DNA of 13,594 bases from JBFKUL01 sp041635755 (lineage in GTDB: Bacteria > Pseudomonadota > Gammaproteobacteria > Burkholderiales > SG8-39), in the NCBI GenBank assembly GCA_041635755.1, contig JBFKUL010000061.1:1-13594 (forward strand), read 5' to 3'. The notes beneath the pieces were generated by a model. That model saw nothing but the letters and a program-made list of their open reading frames with translations. It had not been told where the DNA came from and did not search any database. A program made the position numbers and the translations under genes. Positions 1-7,456 of the stretch are shown one piece after another (position 1 is the stretch's first letter; each line of letters begins with the position of its first letter).

Positions 1-3
1 CGC

Positions 4-1059
4 ATGGACGCGGCCCACAAGACCCCGACCAGCGCCACCCACGAGCTGTTGCGGCTGCTGATGCTGCACGCGAGCGCACCCGACATGATGTCGCCCGAGC
101 AGATCGAGGTAGCCGACCGCGTGGTCGAGGAGCTGGGCGCGGAGTTCACCCTGCGCCCGCGCGGCGTCGCCGACAATCCGTTCTGCTTCGATCCGGCAAG
201 CGAGAATCCGCCGCGCCGCGCCGACATCGAGTCGCCCGAACCGAACATCGACCTGCGCTACTTCGGCGCGGGCGCGGGCTACGACACGCTCGAGCGGCTC
301 TACAGGCAGGCGTCGACGGCCCGGGCCGCGGAGGTCCCGGCGCTTGGCAAGGACATTCCCTTGCACGTGCAGATTTCGACCCTTCGGCATCTGGGCCTGT
401 TCTGGGGCAGTGCATCCCGGTACACCGCACCGGTGCATGCACCGGCGACCGGCAGCCTGCAGGTCGTTCGCGGCTACGCATCGGTCTGGCAACACCTGTC
501 GAGCGCAGGAGCCGGCGCAGGCGAGCTGACGCTTGCGGGCGATGACGACGGGCCGGCGCCGGCGGCCGAAGCATGGACCCTGAAAGACTCCGGCGGCAAC
601 GAGCTTGGCGCGGAGCTCCCCCAGCCTTCAAGCAACGCGGCGCGACCCGGCGACCTCCTTTGCATCACGGTGAATGGCGAGCACGCATGCCGGCTCGGCC
701 TGATCCGCGCCATGCATGCCGAGCCGGGCCGCAGCCTGCATGCCAACATCGCCATCGTGAGCCGCGACCCGAAGGCACTCGAGCTGATTGCGCTGGTCGA
801 CAAAGACGAGGAGGTGGCGTATTCCGCCGAGGCGTCGCGGCAGTTCGCCTTCCATCGCGTGCGCGCGATCATTCTGGCGGATGGGTCCGATCCCTCGCAC
901 AAACCGAATTTCATGCTGTCGCCGAAGAACTGGCGCGAGGACCGTACCTACGAGTTGACCTGGGCGGGCGAATCGCGTTTCCTGCGCAGCGGCCGGCTGC
1001 TGCGGCGCGGGGATGATTACGTGCGCGCGACCTTCGAGTGGGTGGAGAAATCCGGCTAG
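4..1059 (+). CDS. Uncharacterised 351-aa protein, possible PilZ-like C-terminal half
   Basis: I do not recognise this protein with confidence. It has no signal peptide or membrane segment and looks cytoplasmic. The N-terminal 190 residues look mostly helical, with an IDLRYFGAGAGYDTLERLY stretch near residue 80. From about residue 190 the pattern becomes beta-rich: W-x-L-K-D-S-G-G, then GDLLCITVNGEHACRLGLIR, then LSPKNWREDRTYEL, ending in DYVRATFEW. This order of elements resembles, from memory, the C-terminal PilZ-like barrel of betaproteobacterial hypothetical proteins. The canonical c-di-GMP motifs (RxxxR and D/NxSxxG) are not evident, so binding cannot be claimed. The ATG lies 3 nt from the window edge, so the true start may lie upstream and the ribosome binding site cannot be seen. 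The gene converges on yceH with only 24 nt between the two stop codons. Confidence 0.7.
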   Translation: MDAAHKTPTSATHELLRLLMLHASAPDMMSPEQIEVADRVVEELGAEFTLRPRGVADNPFCFDPASENPPRRADIESPEPNIDLRYFGAGAGYDTLERLYRQASTARAAEVPALGKDIPLHVQISTLRHLGLFWGSASRYTAPVHAPATGSLQVVRGYASVWQHLSSAGAGAGELTLAGDDDGPAPAAEAWTLKDSGGNELGAELPQPSSNAARPGDLLCITVNGEHACRLGLIRAMHAEPGRSLHANIAIVSRDPKALELIALVDKDEEVAYSAEASRQFAFHRVRAIILADGSDPSHKPNFMLSPKNWREDRTYELTWAGESRFLRSGRLLRRGDDYVRATFEWVEKSG

Positions 1060-1083
1060 CGGCGGGCTCGCGGTCGGTGCGCC

Positions 1084-1743
1084 TTATGGACGCTCCGGGC
1101 GCAGAGCGGCGACCTGTGCGTGCAATTCCGCCACCCTTGCTTCCAAGGCGTCCACTCTGGCGCGCAGGGCAACGAGCGCATCATCCTCGTTGCTGCGCGG
1201 GGTCGCCGCGGCCGGCGCTGGGCGCGGCTCGGCAGCGGGCGCGCCGCAGAGCAGATGCGCCCAGCGGTTCTCTCGCGAGCCCGGCTGTCGCGGCAGTTCC
1301 GCCACCAGGGCGCCGGCAGGCCGATCCGCGAGCTCATGCAGAAAGCCCTCTACGGCAGAAATGTCCGCGAACTTGTGGAGCCGGTCGCAGTTGATGCGCA
1401 GCTCTCCCGCGGTTTGCGGCCCGCGCAGCATCAGCACGGCGAGCAGGGCCGCCGAAGTCGTCGGAATCTGCAGCACGCGCTCGATGTTGTGCTCGTAGCG
1501 CGGCACCCGCCCGCCGCTCGATTCGATCACCAGCGTCATCGCCCTGAGGCGGTCGAGCACCTGCTGGACCTCGGCGTCGTCGACCTCCATGACCGGGTCG
1601 CGGCTGCTCTTCTGATTGCAGCCGGCCACCAACGCGTTGAGCGTGAGGGGATAGGAATCGGGAACCGTGCGCTGCTTTTCGGCCAGCACGCCGAGGACGC
1701 GGGCTTCGACGGCGGACAGGGTGGTAGGAGAAGTTGCGGTCAT
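1084..1743 (-). CDS. yceH: YceH family protein (UPF0502/DUF480)
   Basis: This is a 219-residue member of the YceH (DUF480) family, small cytoplasmic proteins made of two winged-helix domains whose molecular function is not established. The family signature is clear: LSAVEARVLGVLAEKQRTVP near the N-terminus, then YPLTLNALVAGCNQKSSRDP, then the second domain with LLAVLMLRGPQTAGELR and the NRWAHLLCG end. Residues from about 185 form an Ala/Pro-rich linker followed by a heptad-like segment (LVALRARVDALEARVAELHAQ) that probably forms a coiled coil. I placed the start at the ATG at 1743 because the family begins just before LSAVEARVLG. In-frame GTG (1782) and ATG (1767) codons lie upstream, and no good ribosome binding site separates the options. 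The gene is last in the leftward block, 82 nt after the SDR gene. Confidence 0.9.
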   Translation of the reverse strand: MTATSPTTLSAVEARVLGVLAEKQRTVPDSYPLTLNALVAGCNQKSSRDPVMEVDDAEVQQVLDRLRAMTLVIESSGGRVPRYEHNIERVLQIPTTSAALLAVLMLRGPQTAGELRINCDRLHKFADISAVEGFLHELADRPAGALVAELPRQPGSRENRWAHLLCGAPAAEPRPAPAAATPRSNEDDALVALRARVDALEARVAELHAQVAALRPERP

Positions 1744-1790
1744 GGTCTCGGGCCAGGCTCGGGGCATGCGCAGATCGCGCACGGAAAAGA

Positions 1791-1796
1791 ATCATA
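1791..1796 (-). promoter_or_regulatory. Candidate -10 element upstream of yceH
   Basis: In the 82-nt gap between the SDR stop and the yceH ATG, the minus strand reads TATGAT, five of six matches to the sigma-70 -10 consensus. Transcription from it would start near 1784, about 40 nt before the ATG. No convincing -35 hexamer is visible 16-18 nt upstream, so this is weak. The gene may simply be read through from the SDR gene. Confidence 0.25.
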
Positions 1797-1825
1797 CCGG
1801 TGCCCGACGAACCCCCTTGCTGCGC

Positions 1826-2587
1826 TCAAGCGGGCCCGGGCTTGGCCAGCCGCTCGAGGATGTCCGGCGGAATGAAGTTGACCAGTTCGGTCTTGTCGGC
1901 TTCGACCAGCTCGACGTAGCGCCGCACGACCTCGGCCGGGTCGAGCTGACCGACGGTGATGCGCCTCACGAGCGCGTCCATGATCTTCACGTCTTCAGGA
2001 TCGGCGCTCTTGCGGTCGAACCACGGCCCGGGGTCGTTCGCCATGCGATCGTTGAACCCTGTGGCGAACGGGCCGGGGTTGATGAGCGCTACGTCGACGT
2101 TGAACGTTGCGAGCTCCGCGCGCAGCGCCATGCCCAACGCCTGAAGGGCGTGCTTGGTCATCGCGTAAGGCCCCGAGCCGACGCCCGCGCGCACGCCGGC
2201 GATCGAGGAGACGATGAGGATGCGCCCCGAGCGTTTCCTGCGCATCTTCTGCGCCACGCGCTGTACGGCGGCGAAAGTGCCGAAGACGTTGACTTCGAAC
2301 ACCGAGCGCAGCCGCTCCATGGGAATCACGGACAAGGGACCCGTCTGCCCGATGGCGGCATTGGCAACGAACACGTCGAGGTCCCATTGGTCGAGCGCGG
2401 CGAGATCCTTGTCTTTCGTGATGTCGAGCTTCGTGACGGTGAGCTTCGGCTCGGCCCTCGAGAGCTCGGTGGCCTGCTGCTCGTTCAGCACGGCGGCGAT
2501 CACCTTGTGGCCGCGCTTGGCGAGCTGAATGGCGGCGTCGCGGCCGAAGCCGCTGCCGGCGCCGGTGATGAGGACGGTTTTCGGCAT
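1826..2587 (-). CDS. SDR family NAD(P)-dependent oxidoreductase
   Basis: This is a 253-residue classical short-chain dehydrogenase/reductase, a cytosolic Rossmann-fold enzyme that uses NAD(P)(H) to oxidise or reduce an alcohol or carbonyl. The nucleotide-binding motif TGAGSGFG spans residues 8-15. VANAAIG near residue 76 is the NNAG-equivalent motif, with the usual second Asn replaced. The catalytic set is complete: Ser in VSSIAG (127-128), Tyr141 and Lys145 in YAMTK, and the following PGPF at 171-174. Length is typical of the family. The start is well supported: an AGGAG Shine-Dalgarno sequence (complement of 2594-2598) lies 6 nt before the ATG. The gene begins 47 nt after the protease stop, so it may be in the mfd operon or have its own promoter. 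Sequence alone does not give the substrate. Confidence 0.93.
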   Translation of the reverse strand: MPKTVLITGAGSGFGRDAAIQLAKRGHKVIAAVLNEQQATELSRAEPKLTVTKLDITKDKDLAALDQWDLDVFVANAAIGQTGPLSVIPMERLRSVFEVNVFGTFAAVQRVAQKMRRKRSGRILIVSSIAGVRAGVGSGPYAMTKHALQALGMALRAELATFNVDVALINPGPFATGFNDRMANDPGPWFDRKSADPEDVKIMDALVRRITVGQLDPAEVVRRYVELVEADKTELVNFIPPDILERLAKPGPA

Positions 2588-2634
2588 GCGTTTCTCCTGT
2601 TTGCGCAGTTCCCAATCTACGCGAAACCGCGTGC

Positions 2635-3111
2635 TCAGCGGGCCAGCCTCAGTCGCATCACCCCTTCGGACTGGGAAACCTCGAAGCGATTGAGGAAATT
2701 CTGCCCGAGGAGCCCGGTCTTGCCCGGCAAGGGGGTGACCGCGACACTGAGGCCGGACACGCGGAAGCCCTCCGCGGCCACGTCCTGGTTCTTGACGATC
2801 TTGCCCTCGACGGTGCCGTTGGCCGTGCTGAAGTAGCCGGTGATGCCCTGCGGCAGGCGCGCAGCAGCCGCGAACGTCTCGCCGACCGATACGTAGGTAG
2901 CGCCGGTGTCGATCATGAAGACGAGCGGCACGCCGTTGATGCTTCCGTTCAGATAGTAATGACCGTCGCGCGACACCGGGATGGCGATCTCCTGTCTGCC
3001 TTCGCGTATTGAATGAACGACCGTCGGCTGGCGCGTCAGGCGGTCGGCGGCGAAGAACACTACGCCCACCAGCGCTAGAACGGCGGCCGGCCAGTAAACG
3101 TGCCACTTCAT
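2635..3111 (-). CDS. Retropepsin-like clan AA aspartic protease (TIGR02281-type)
   Basis: This 158-residue protein has an N-terminal hydrophobic segment (about residues 7-21) that should act as a signal anchor. A retroviral-type aspartic protease domain follows. Residues 46-56 are the substrate-side strand (VSRDGHYYLNG), then GVPLVFMIDTGAT carries the catalytic Asp68 in a DTGA motif, and LLGQNFLNRF near residue 134 is the conserved C-terminal flap and hydrophobic-hydrophobic-Gly element. One domain carries one aspartate, so the active form should be a dimer, as in retropepsins. The topology predicts a periplasmic catalytic domain tethered to the inner membrane. Its ATG overlaps the serB stop by 4 nt (ATGA), so translation is probably coupled to serB. 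No physiological substrate can be inferred. Confidence 0.88.
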   Translation of the reverse strand: MKWHVYWPAAVLALVGVVFFAADRLTRQPTVVHSIREGRQEIAIPVSRDGHYYLNGSINGVPLVFMIDTGATYVSVGETFAAAARLPQGITGYFSTANGTVEGKIVKNQDVAAEGFRVSGLSVAVTPLPGKTGLLGQNFLNRFEVSQSEGVMRLRLAR

Positions 3112-3938
3112 TCGAAAAGACTCAGCACGCCGTCGAGGCCGGAGTAGTCGAGCGCATAGGTGGCGTTCTCGCGCACGATCGGCTTGGCGCGGTAGGCGAT
3201 CGACACGCCCGCCTCGGTCATCATCGGCAGGTCGTTGGCGCCGTCGCCGATTGCCACCACCTGCTCGCGTGCCGCGCGCAGCGTCGCCATGGTGTCGCGC
3301 ACCGCCTTCGCCTTGGCGGCGGGGTTGACGATCTCGCCGATGAAGCCGCCGGTGAGCCTGCCGTCGCGCACCGCCAGCACGTTGCCGTGCGCGAAGTCCA
3401 GGCCGAGGCGCGCCTTGAGCCGCTCGGTGAAGAAGGTGAAGCCGCCCGAGACGAGCAGCGTCTTCACGCGCGCGGCCTTGCAGCGCGCGATCAGCGCTTC
3501 GGCGCCGGGCGACAGGCGCAGCTTCTCCACGTAGACGCGCTCGAGCGCCGACTCGTCGAGCCCTTCGAGCAACGCGACGCGCTCGCGCAGGCTGTGCGTG
3601 AAGTCGAGCTCGCCGCGCATCGCCGCCGCGGTGATGGCGGAGATTTCCTTCTTCACGCCGTGGAGCGCGCCGATCTCGTCGATGCACTCGATGGTGATGA
3701 GGGTGGAGTCCATGTCCATCGCGAGCAGGCGCAGCCCGTCGAAACGCCGGCCCTCGGGCACCCAGGCGCAATCCAGGGCGCGTTCTTCGCACCATCCGGC
3801 GAGCTCGTCGTGGCGCGTGGCGCCGCGCAACCGGCAGGCGCGGCTCGAGATCGGCTCGATGCTGCGCGCGCCAGTGAGCTTGGCAAGCGTTTCGGCGTGG
3901 CGCAACTCGAAGCCGGGCCCCTGGATGACGAGGTTCAT
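3108..3938 (-). CDS. serB: Phosphoserine phosphatase SerB
   Basis: SerB is a HAD-superfamily phosphatase that hydrolyses O-phosphoserine to L-serine, the last step of serine biosynthesis. The 276-residue protein has a short N-terminal region (about 1-70) and then the HAD core. The nucleophile motif is LAMDMDSTLITIECIDE, with Asp75 and Asp77. Motif II is LLVSGGFTFF with Ser164. The Lys of motif III lies in NPAAKAKAV near 209, and motif IV is GDGANDLPMM at 231-240. The Glu of ECIDE and the Phe/Arg of the cap region fit phosphoserine specificity. The ATG overlaps the mfd TGA by one base (TGATG on the minus strand), indicating translational coupling to mfd, and the 3' end overlaps the protease gene. 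No other serine-pathway gene is in the window. Confidence 0.96.
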   Translation of the reverse strand: MNLVIQGPGFELRHAETLAKLTGARSIEPISSRACRLRGATRHDELAGWCEERALDCAWVPEGRRFDGLRLLAMDMDSTLITIECIDEIGALHGVKKEISAITAAAMRGELDFTHSLRERVALLEGLDESALERVYVEKLRLSPGAEALIARCKAARVKTLLVSGGFTFFTERLKARLGLDFAHGNVLAVRDGRLTGGFIGEIVNPAAKAKAVRDTMATLRAAREQVVAIGDGANDLPMMTEAGVSIAYRAKPIVRENATYALDYSGLDGVLSLFE

Positions 3939-6900
3939 CAGGCCGCGAGGATCGAAAGGACCTCTTTGACCGCCTTGGCGCGTTCCTGCCAGGCAGGAAG
4001 CTTGGCCTCGAGCCGCACGCGGTCCGGGCCGGTGAGGCGCGCGTTCTTGCGCCGCTGGATGAAGTCGATGATCTTCTGCGCCTCGATCGGCGGCTGCTTG
4101 ACGAACTGCAGCTGCATCGCTTCGTGGGTGACGTCGATGCGCGCTACCCCCAGGGGGCGCGCGGCCTGGCGCACGAGGTGGCATTCGATCAGTGCCTTGG
4201 CGGGCTCGGGGAGCGCACCGAAGCGATCGATCAGCTCCTCGCGCAGCGCGTCGAGCTCCTCGCGCGTGGCACAGTCGGCGAGGCGCTTGTAGAGCGCGAG
4301 CCGCTCGTGCACGTCGCTGCAGTAGGCCGCGGGCAGCAGTGCCGGGGTGTGAAGGTTGACCTCGGTGGAGACGTCGAACGGTTGTTCGAGCTCGATCGCC
4401 TTTCCCGCCTTGAGAGCGCGCACGGCGCGCTCGAGCATGCGCGTGTAGAGCGCGAAGCCGACTTCCTGGATCTCGCCCGACTGCGATTCGCCGAGCACCT
4501 CGCCCGCGCCGCGGATCTCGAGGTCGTGCATTGCGAGGTAGAAGCCCGAGCCGAGCTCCTCCATCATCTGGATCGCCTCGAGGCGCTTTTTCGCCTGCGC
4601 GCCGAGCGCTTCCTCGTCCGGCGTCAGGAGGTAAGCGTAGGCCTGGTGGTGCGAGCGCCCGACGCGCCCGCGCAGCTGGTGCAGCTGCGCCAGGCCGAAC
4701 TTGTCGGCGCGGTGGATGACGATGGTGTTGGCGGTCGGGATGTCGATGCCGGTCTCGATGATCGTCGAGCACAGCAGCACGCTGTAGCGCTGCGCGGTGA
4801 AGTCGCGCATCACGCGCTCGAGCTCGCGCTCGCGCATCTGGCCGTGCGCCACCGCGATCCTCGCCTCGGGCAGCAGGCGCTGAAGGCGGTGGTGCATGTG
4901 CTCGATGGTGTCGACCTCGTTGTGCAGGAAATACACCTGGCCGCCGCGCTTGAGCTCGCGCATCGCCGCTTCGCGGATCAGGCCCTCGGACCAGGGCGAG
5001 ACAAAGGTCTTGATGGCGAGGCGCCGCTGCGGCGCGGTGGCGATCACCGAGAAATCGCGGATGCCCTCGAGCGAGAGCGCGAGCGTGCGCGGGATCGGCG
5101 TCGCGGTGAGGGTCAGCACGTCGACCTCGGCGCGTAGCGCCTTGAGCGCCTCCTTCTGGCGCACGCCGAAGCGGTGCTCCTCGTCGATGATGACCAGGCC
5201 CAGTCGCGCGAACCTGGTCCCCCTGGAGAGCAGCTTGTGGGTGCCGATGACGATGTCGACGGCGCCGCTCTCGAGCGCCTTGAGCACACCGGCGGCCTGC
5301 TTCGCGGTCTTGAAGCGCGACAGCTCGGCGATCGTCACCGGCCAGTCGGCGAAGCGATCCGAAAAAGTCTGGAAGTGCTGCTCTGCGAGCAACGTCGTCG
5401 GGCACAGAATCGCGACCTGCTTGCGGTCGGCCACGGCGACAAACGCCGCGCGCAGCGCCACCTCGGTCTTGCCGAAGCCGACATCGCCGCAGATCAGGCG
5501 ATCCATCGGCTTGCCCGAAACCATGTCCTTCACCACCGCCTCGATCGCGCCGGCCTGATCGGGGGTCTCCTCGAAACCAAAGCCGTCGGCGAACGCCTCG
5601 AGATCGTGTCCCTTGATGCTGAAGGCGTAGCCGTGGCGGGCGGCGCGCTTGGCGTAGAGTGCGAGCAGCTCGGCGGCGGTGTCGCGCACCTGCTTCGCAG
5701 CACGCGCCCTGGCTTTGTCCCACTGGCCGCTGCCGAGCTTGTGCAGCGGCGCCGCGTCGGCCTCCATGCCGGAATAGCGCGACACCACCTCGAGTTGCGA
5801 CACCGGCACGTAAAGCTTGTCGGCGCCCTCGTACTCGAGCAGCAGGAACTCGGCCTCGCCATCGCCGAGATCGAGGCTCACCAGGCCCTGATAGCGGCCG
5901 ATGCCGTGCTGCGCGTGCACCACCGGGTCGCCGATCTTGAGCTCGGACAGGTCGCGCAGCATCCCCTCGACCGACGAGCGCTTCTCGCCCGGGCGCGCGC
6001 GCTGGCGCACCACGCCCGCGTAGAGCTCGGCCTCGGTGACGATGCTCCAGCCCTCGGCGGGCAGCGCGAAGCCGCCCGCGAGCGGCGCCACGCCGAGCAG
6101 GAGCTTGTCGCGCGCGGCGGCGAACGAGGCAAAATCGGCGCAGGGCGCGGCGGCGAGGCCGTACTCCTCGAGGTAGGCGGCCATGGTTTCGCGCCGCCCG
6201 GGCGACTCGGCCGCGAGCAGCACGCGCGTCTGCGTCGAGGCGAGGAATGCCTTCAGCGCGGCGAGCGGATCCTGCGCGCGCCGGTCCACCGCGACGCTCG
6301 GCAATGGCTGCGCCGCAAGCGGCGCGTCATCGGGCTCGGCTTCGCCCGCCTGAGCGGCGAGATCGACGCGCGGCCAGTCGCGCAGCCGCAGGTAGAACTC
6401 CTCGGACGAAACGAAGATCTGCGCCGGCGGCAGGAGCGGGCGCTCGGGATCGCCGCCGAGCAGCCGGAAGCGCGAGCCGGCGTCGCGCCAGAACGCGTCG
6501 ATCGCCTCGGACACGTCGCGATGCAAGGCCACGGTGGCCTTCTCGGGCAGGTAATCGAACAGCGTCGCCACCTGGTCGAAGAACAGTGGCAGGTAATACT
6601 CGATGCCCGCCGCGGGCACACCGTTCGAGACGTCGCGGTACAGGCCGCGCTTGGAAGGGTCGCCTTCGAAGATCTCGCGGAAGCGGCTGCGAAAGCGCGC
6701 GCGCGCCGGCTCATCGAGCGGAAACTCGCGCGCCGGCAGCATGCGGATCTCCTTCACCGGGAACAGCGTGCGCTGCGTGTCGGCATCGAAGGTCTTGATC
6801 GACTCGATCAGGTCATCGTCCAGGTCGATCCGGTAGGGCAGGTTGCTGCCCATCGGGAAGAGGTCGATCAGTCCGCCGCGAAAGCAGAACTCGCCAGGGG

Positions 6901-7360
6901 CCACGACCTGCGTGACGGGGTGATAGCCGGCGGTCGCGAGCTGCTGGCGCAGCGCATCGGCATTCAGTGTCTCGCCCACCTGCAGAAAGAAGGTGTTGGC
7001 GGCGATGTAGGCGGGCGGGCACAGACGCACCAGCGCCGTCGACGCCGGTACGATGGCGACGTCGAACTCGCCGCGCTGGATGCGGTAGAGCGTCGCCAGG
7101 CGCTCGGAGACGAGATCGGCGTGTGGCGAGAACTGGTCGTAGGGCAGCGTCTCCCAGTCGGGCAGCAGGCATACCCTGAGCTCGGGCGCGAACCATGGGA
7201 TCTCGTGTGCGAGGCGTTGCGCGTCGAGCGCCGAGCTGCTCACGACGGCGATGGGGCCCTCTTCGGTCGCAAGCCGCGCGAGGGCGAGCGCGTCGGCCGA
7301 GCCGGCGAGGCGCGTGAAGCGGCGGCGCGTGCGCGCCGCGGATGGTCTGTCGCGGTGCAT
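3938..7360 (-). CDS. mfd: Transcription-repair coupling factor Mfd
   Basis: Mfd is the DNA translocase that releases RNA polymerase stalled at lesions and recruits UvrA. The 1140-residue length matches E. coli Mfd (1148). Visible parts are: the N-terminal UvrB-like module (LLPDWETLPYDQFSPH at about 66-80 and the FRGGLIDLFP region); the CarD-like RNA-polymerase-interaction domain at about 465-545 (GDPVVHAQHGIGRYQGL, then LYVPVSQLEVVSRY); helicase motif I GDVGFGKT near 625-632; DEEH at 726-729; LTLTATPIPRTL; and QLRGRVGRS with the TRG region. The last 150 residues are the C-terminal D7 domain. The start is uncertain. ATG at 7360 gives the family-like offset to DWETLPYD, and ATG at 7390 is also open. 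A TTG at 7423 lies inside the likely -10 element and is disfavoured. serB follows with a 1-nt overlap. Confidence 0.96.
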   Translation of the reverse strand: MHRDRPSAARTRRRFTRLAGSADALALARLATEEGPIAVVSSSALDAQRLAHEIPWFAPELRVCLLPDWETLPYDQFSPHADLVSERLATLYRIQRGEFDVAIVPASTALVRLCPPAYIAANTFFLQVGETLNADALRQQLATAGYHPVTQVVAPGEFCFRGGLIDLFPMGSNLPYRIDLDDDLIESIKTFDADTQRTLFPVKEIRMLPAREFPLDEPARARFRSRFREIFEGDPSKRGLYRDVSNGVPAAGIEYYLPLFFDQVATLFDYLPEKATVALHRDVSEAIDAFWRDAGSRFRLLGGDPERPLLPPAQIFVSSEEFYLRLRDWPRVDLAAQAGEAEPDDAPLAAQPLPSVAVDRRAQDPLAALKAFLASTQTRVLLAAESPGRRETMAAYLEEYGLAAAPCADFASFAAARDKLLLGVAPLAGGFALPAEGWSIVTEAELYAGVVRQRARPGEKRSSVEGMLRDLSELKIGDPVVHAQHGIGRYQGLVSLDLGDGEAEFLLLEYEGADKLYVPVSQLEVVSRYSGMEADAAPLHKLGSGQWDKARARAAKQVRDTAAELLALYAKRAARHGYAFSIKGHDLEAFADGFGFEETPDQAGAIEAVVKDMVSGKPMDRLICGDVGFGKTEVALRAAFVAVADRKQVAILCPTTLLAEQHFQTFSDRFADWPVTIAELSRFKTAKQAAGVLKALESGAVDIVIGTHKLLSRGTRFARLGLVIIDEEHRFGVRQKEALKALRAEVDVLTLTATPIPRTLALSLEGIRDFSVIATAPQRRLAIKTFVSPWSEGLIREAAMRELKRGGQVYFLHNEVDTIEHMHHRLQRLLPEARIAVAHGQMRERELERVMRDFTAQRYSVLLCSTIIETGIDIPTANTIVIHRADKFGLAQLHQLRGRVGRSHHQAYAYLLTPDEEALGAQAKKRLEAIQMMEELGSGFYLAMHDLEIRGAGEVLGESQSGEIQEVGFALYTRMLERAVRALKAGKAIELEQPFDVSTEVNLHTPALLPAAYCSDVHERLALYKRLADCATREELDALREELIDRFGALPEPAKALIECHLVRQAARPLGVARIDVTHEAMQLQFVKQPPIEAQKIIDFIQRRKNARLTGPDRVRLEAKLPAWQERAKAVKEVLSILAA

Positions 7361-7422
7361 AAATGCAAACGGCGCTTTCCGCCCAAGCATTCTGCTGCTT
7401 GTTCGGCAAAGCGCGCCGTGCA

Positions 7423-7428
7423 ATTATA
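7423..7428 (-). promoter_or_regulatory. Probable mfd promoter -10 (TATAAT)
   Basis: The minus strand reads a perfect TATAAT here, in the only relatively AT-rich stretch of the surrounding sequence and upstream of mfd. Transcription would start near 7416, leaving about 26 nt to the ATG at 7390 or 56 nt to the ATG at 7360. No strong TTGACA-like -35 is seen 16-19 nt upstream. Confidence 0.5.
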
Positions 7429-7435
7429 CGCCGCT

Positions 7436-7441
7436 GATAAT
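7436..7441 (+). promoter_or_regulatory. Candidate ispD promoter -10 (GATAAT)
   Basis: GATAAT matches the sigma-70 -10 consensus at five of six positions and lies 15 nt before the proposed TTG start of ispD. Transcription would begin near 7448, leaving a leader of only about 9 nt. The -35 region is poor. It lies 7 bp from the opposite-strand TATAAT, so the two promoters would overlap almost completely. Confidence 0.35.
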
Positions 7442-7456
7442 ACGAACGATTTCCCT

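Noticed and set aside
2619..2632. Five-bp hairpin (ACGCG/CGCGT) after the protease stop as a terminator
   Set aside because: The stem is too short and no T-tract follows in the direction of transcription; chance is sufficient.
1667..4292. Two plus-strand frames of about 390-430 codons (1667-2836 and 3009-4292) opposite the SDR, protease, serB and mfd genes
   Set aside because: Both cover well-supported minus-strand genes and show Arg/His/Gly-rich low-complexity translations without motifs.
7361..7423. mfd start at TTG 7423
   Set aside because: This codon overlaps the perfect minus-strand TATAAT, so it would lie upstream of the expected transcript start. The extra residues do not look like Mfd.
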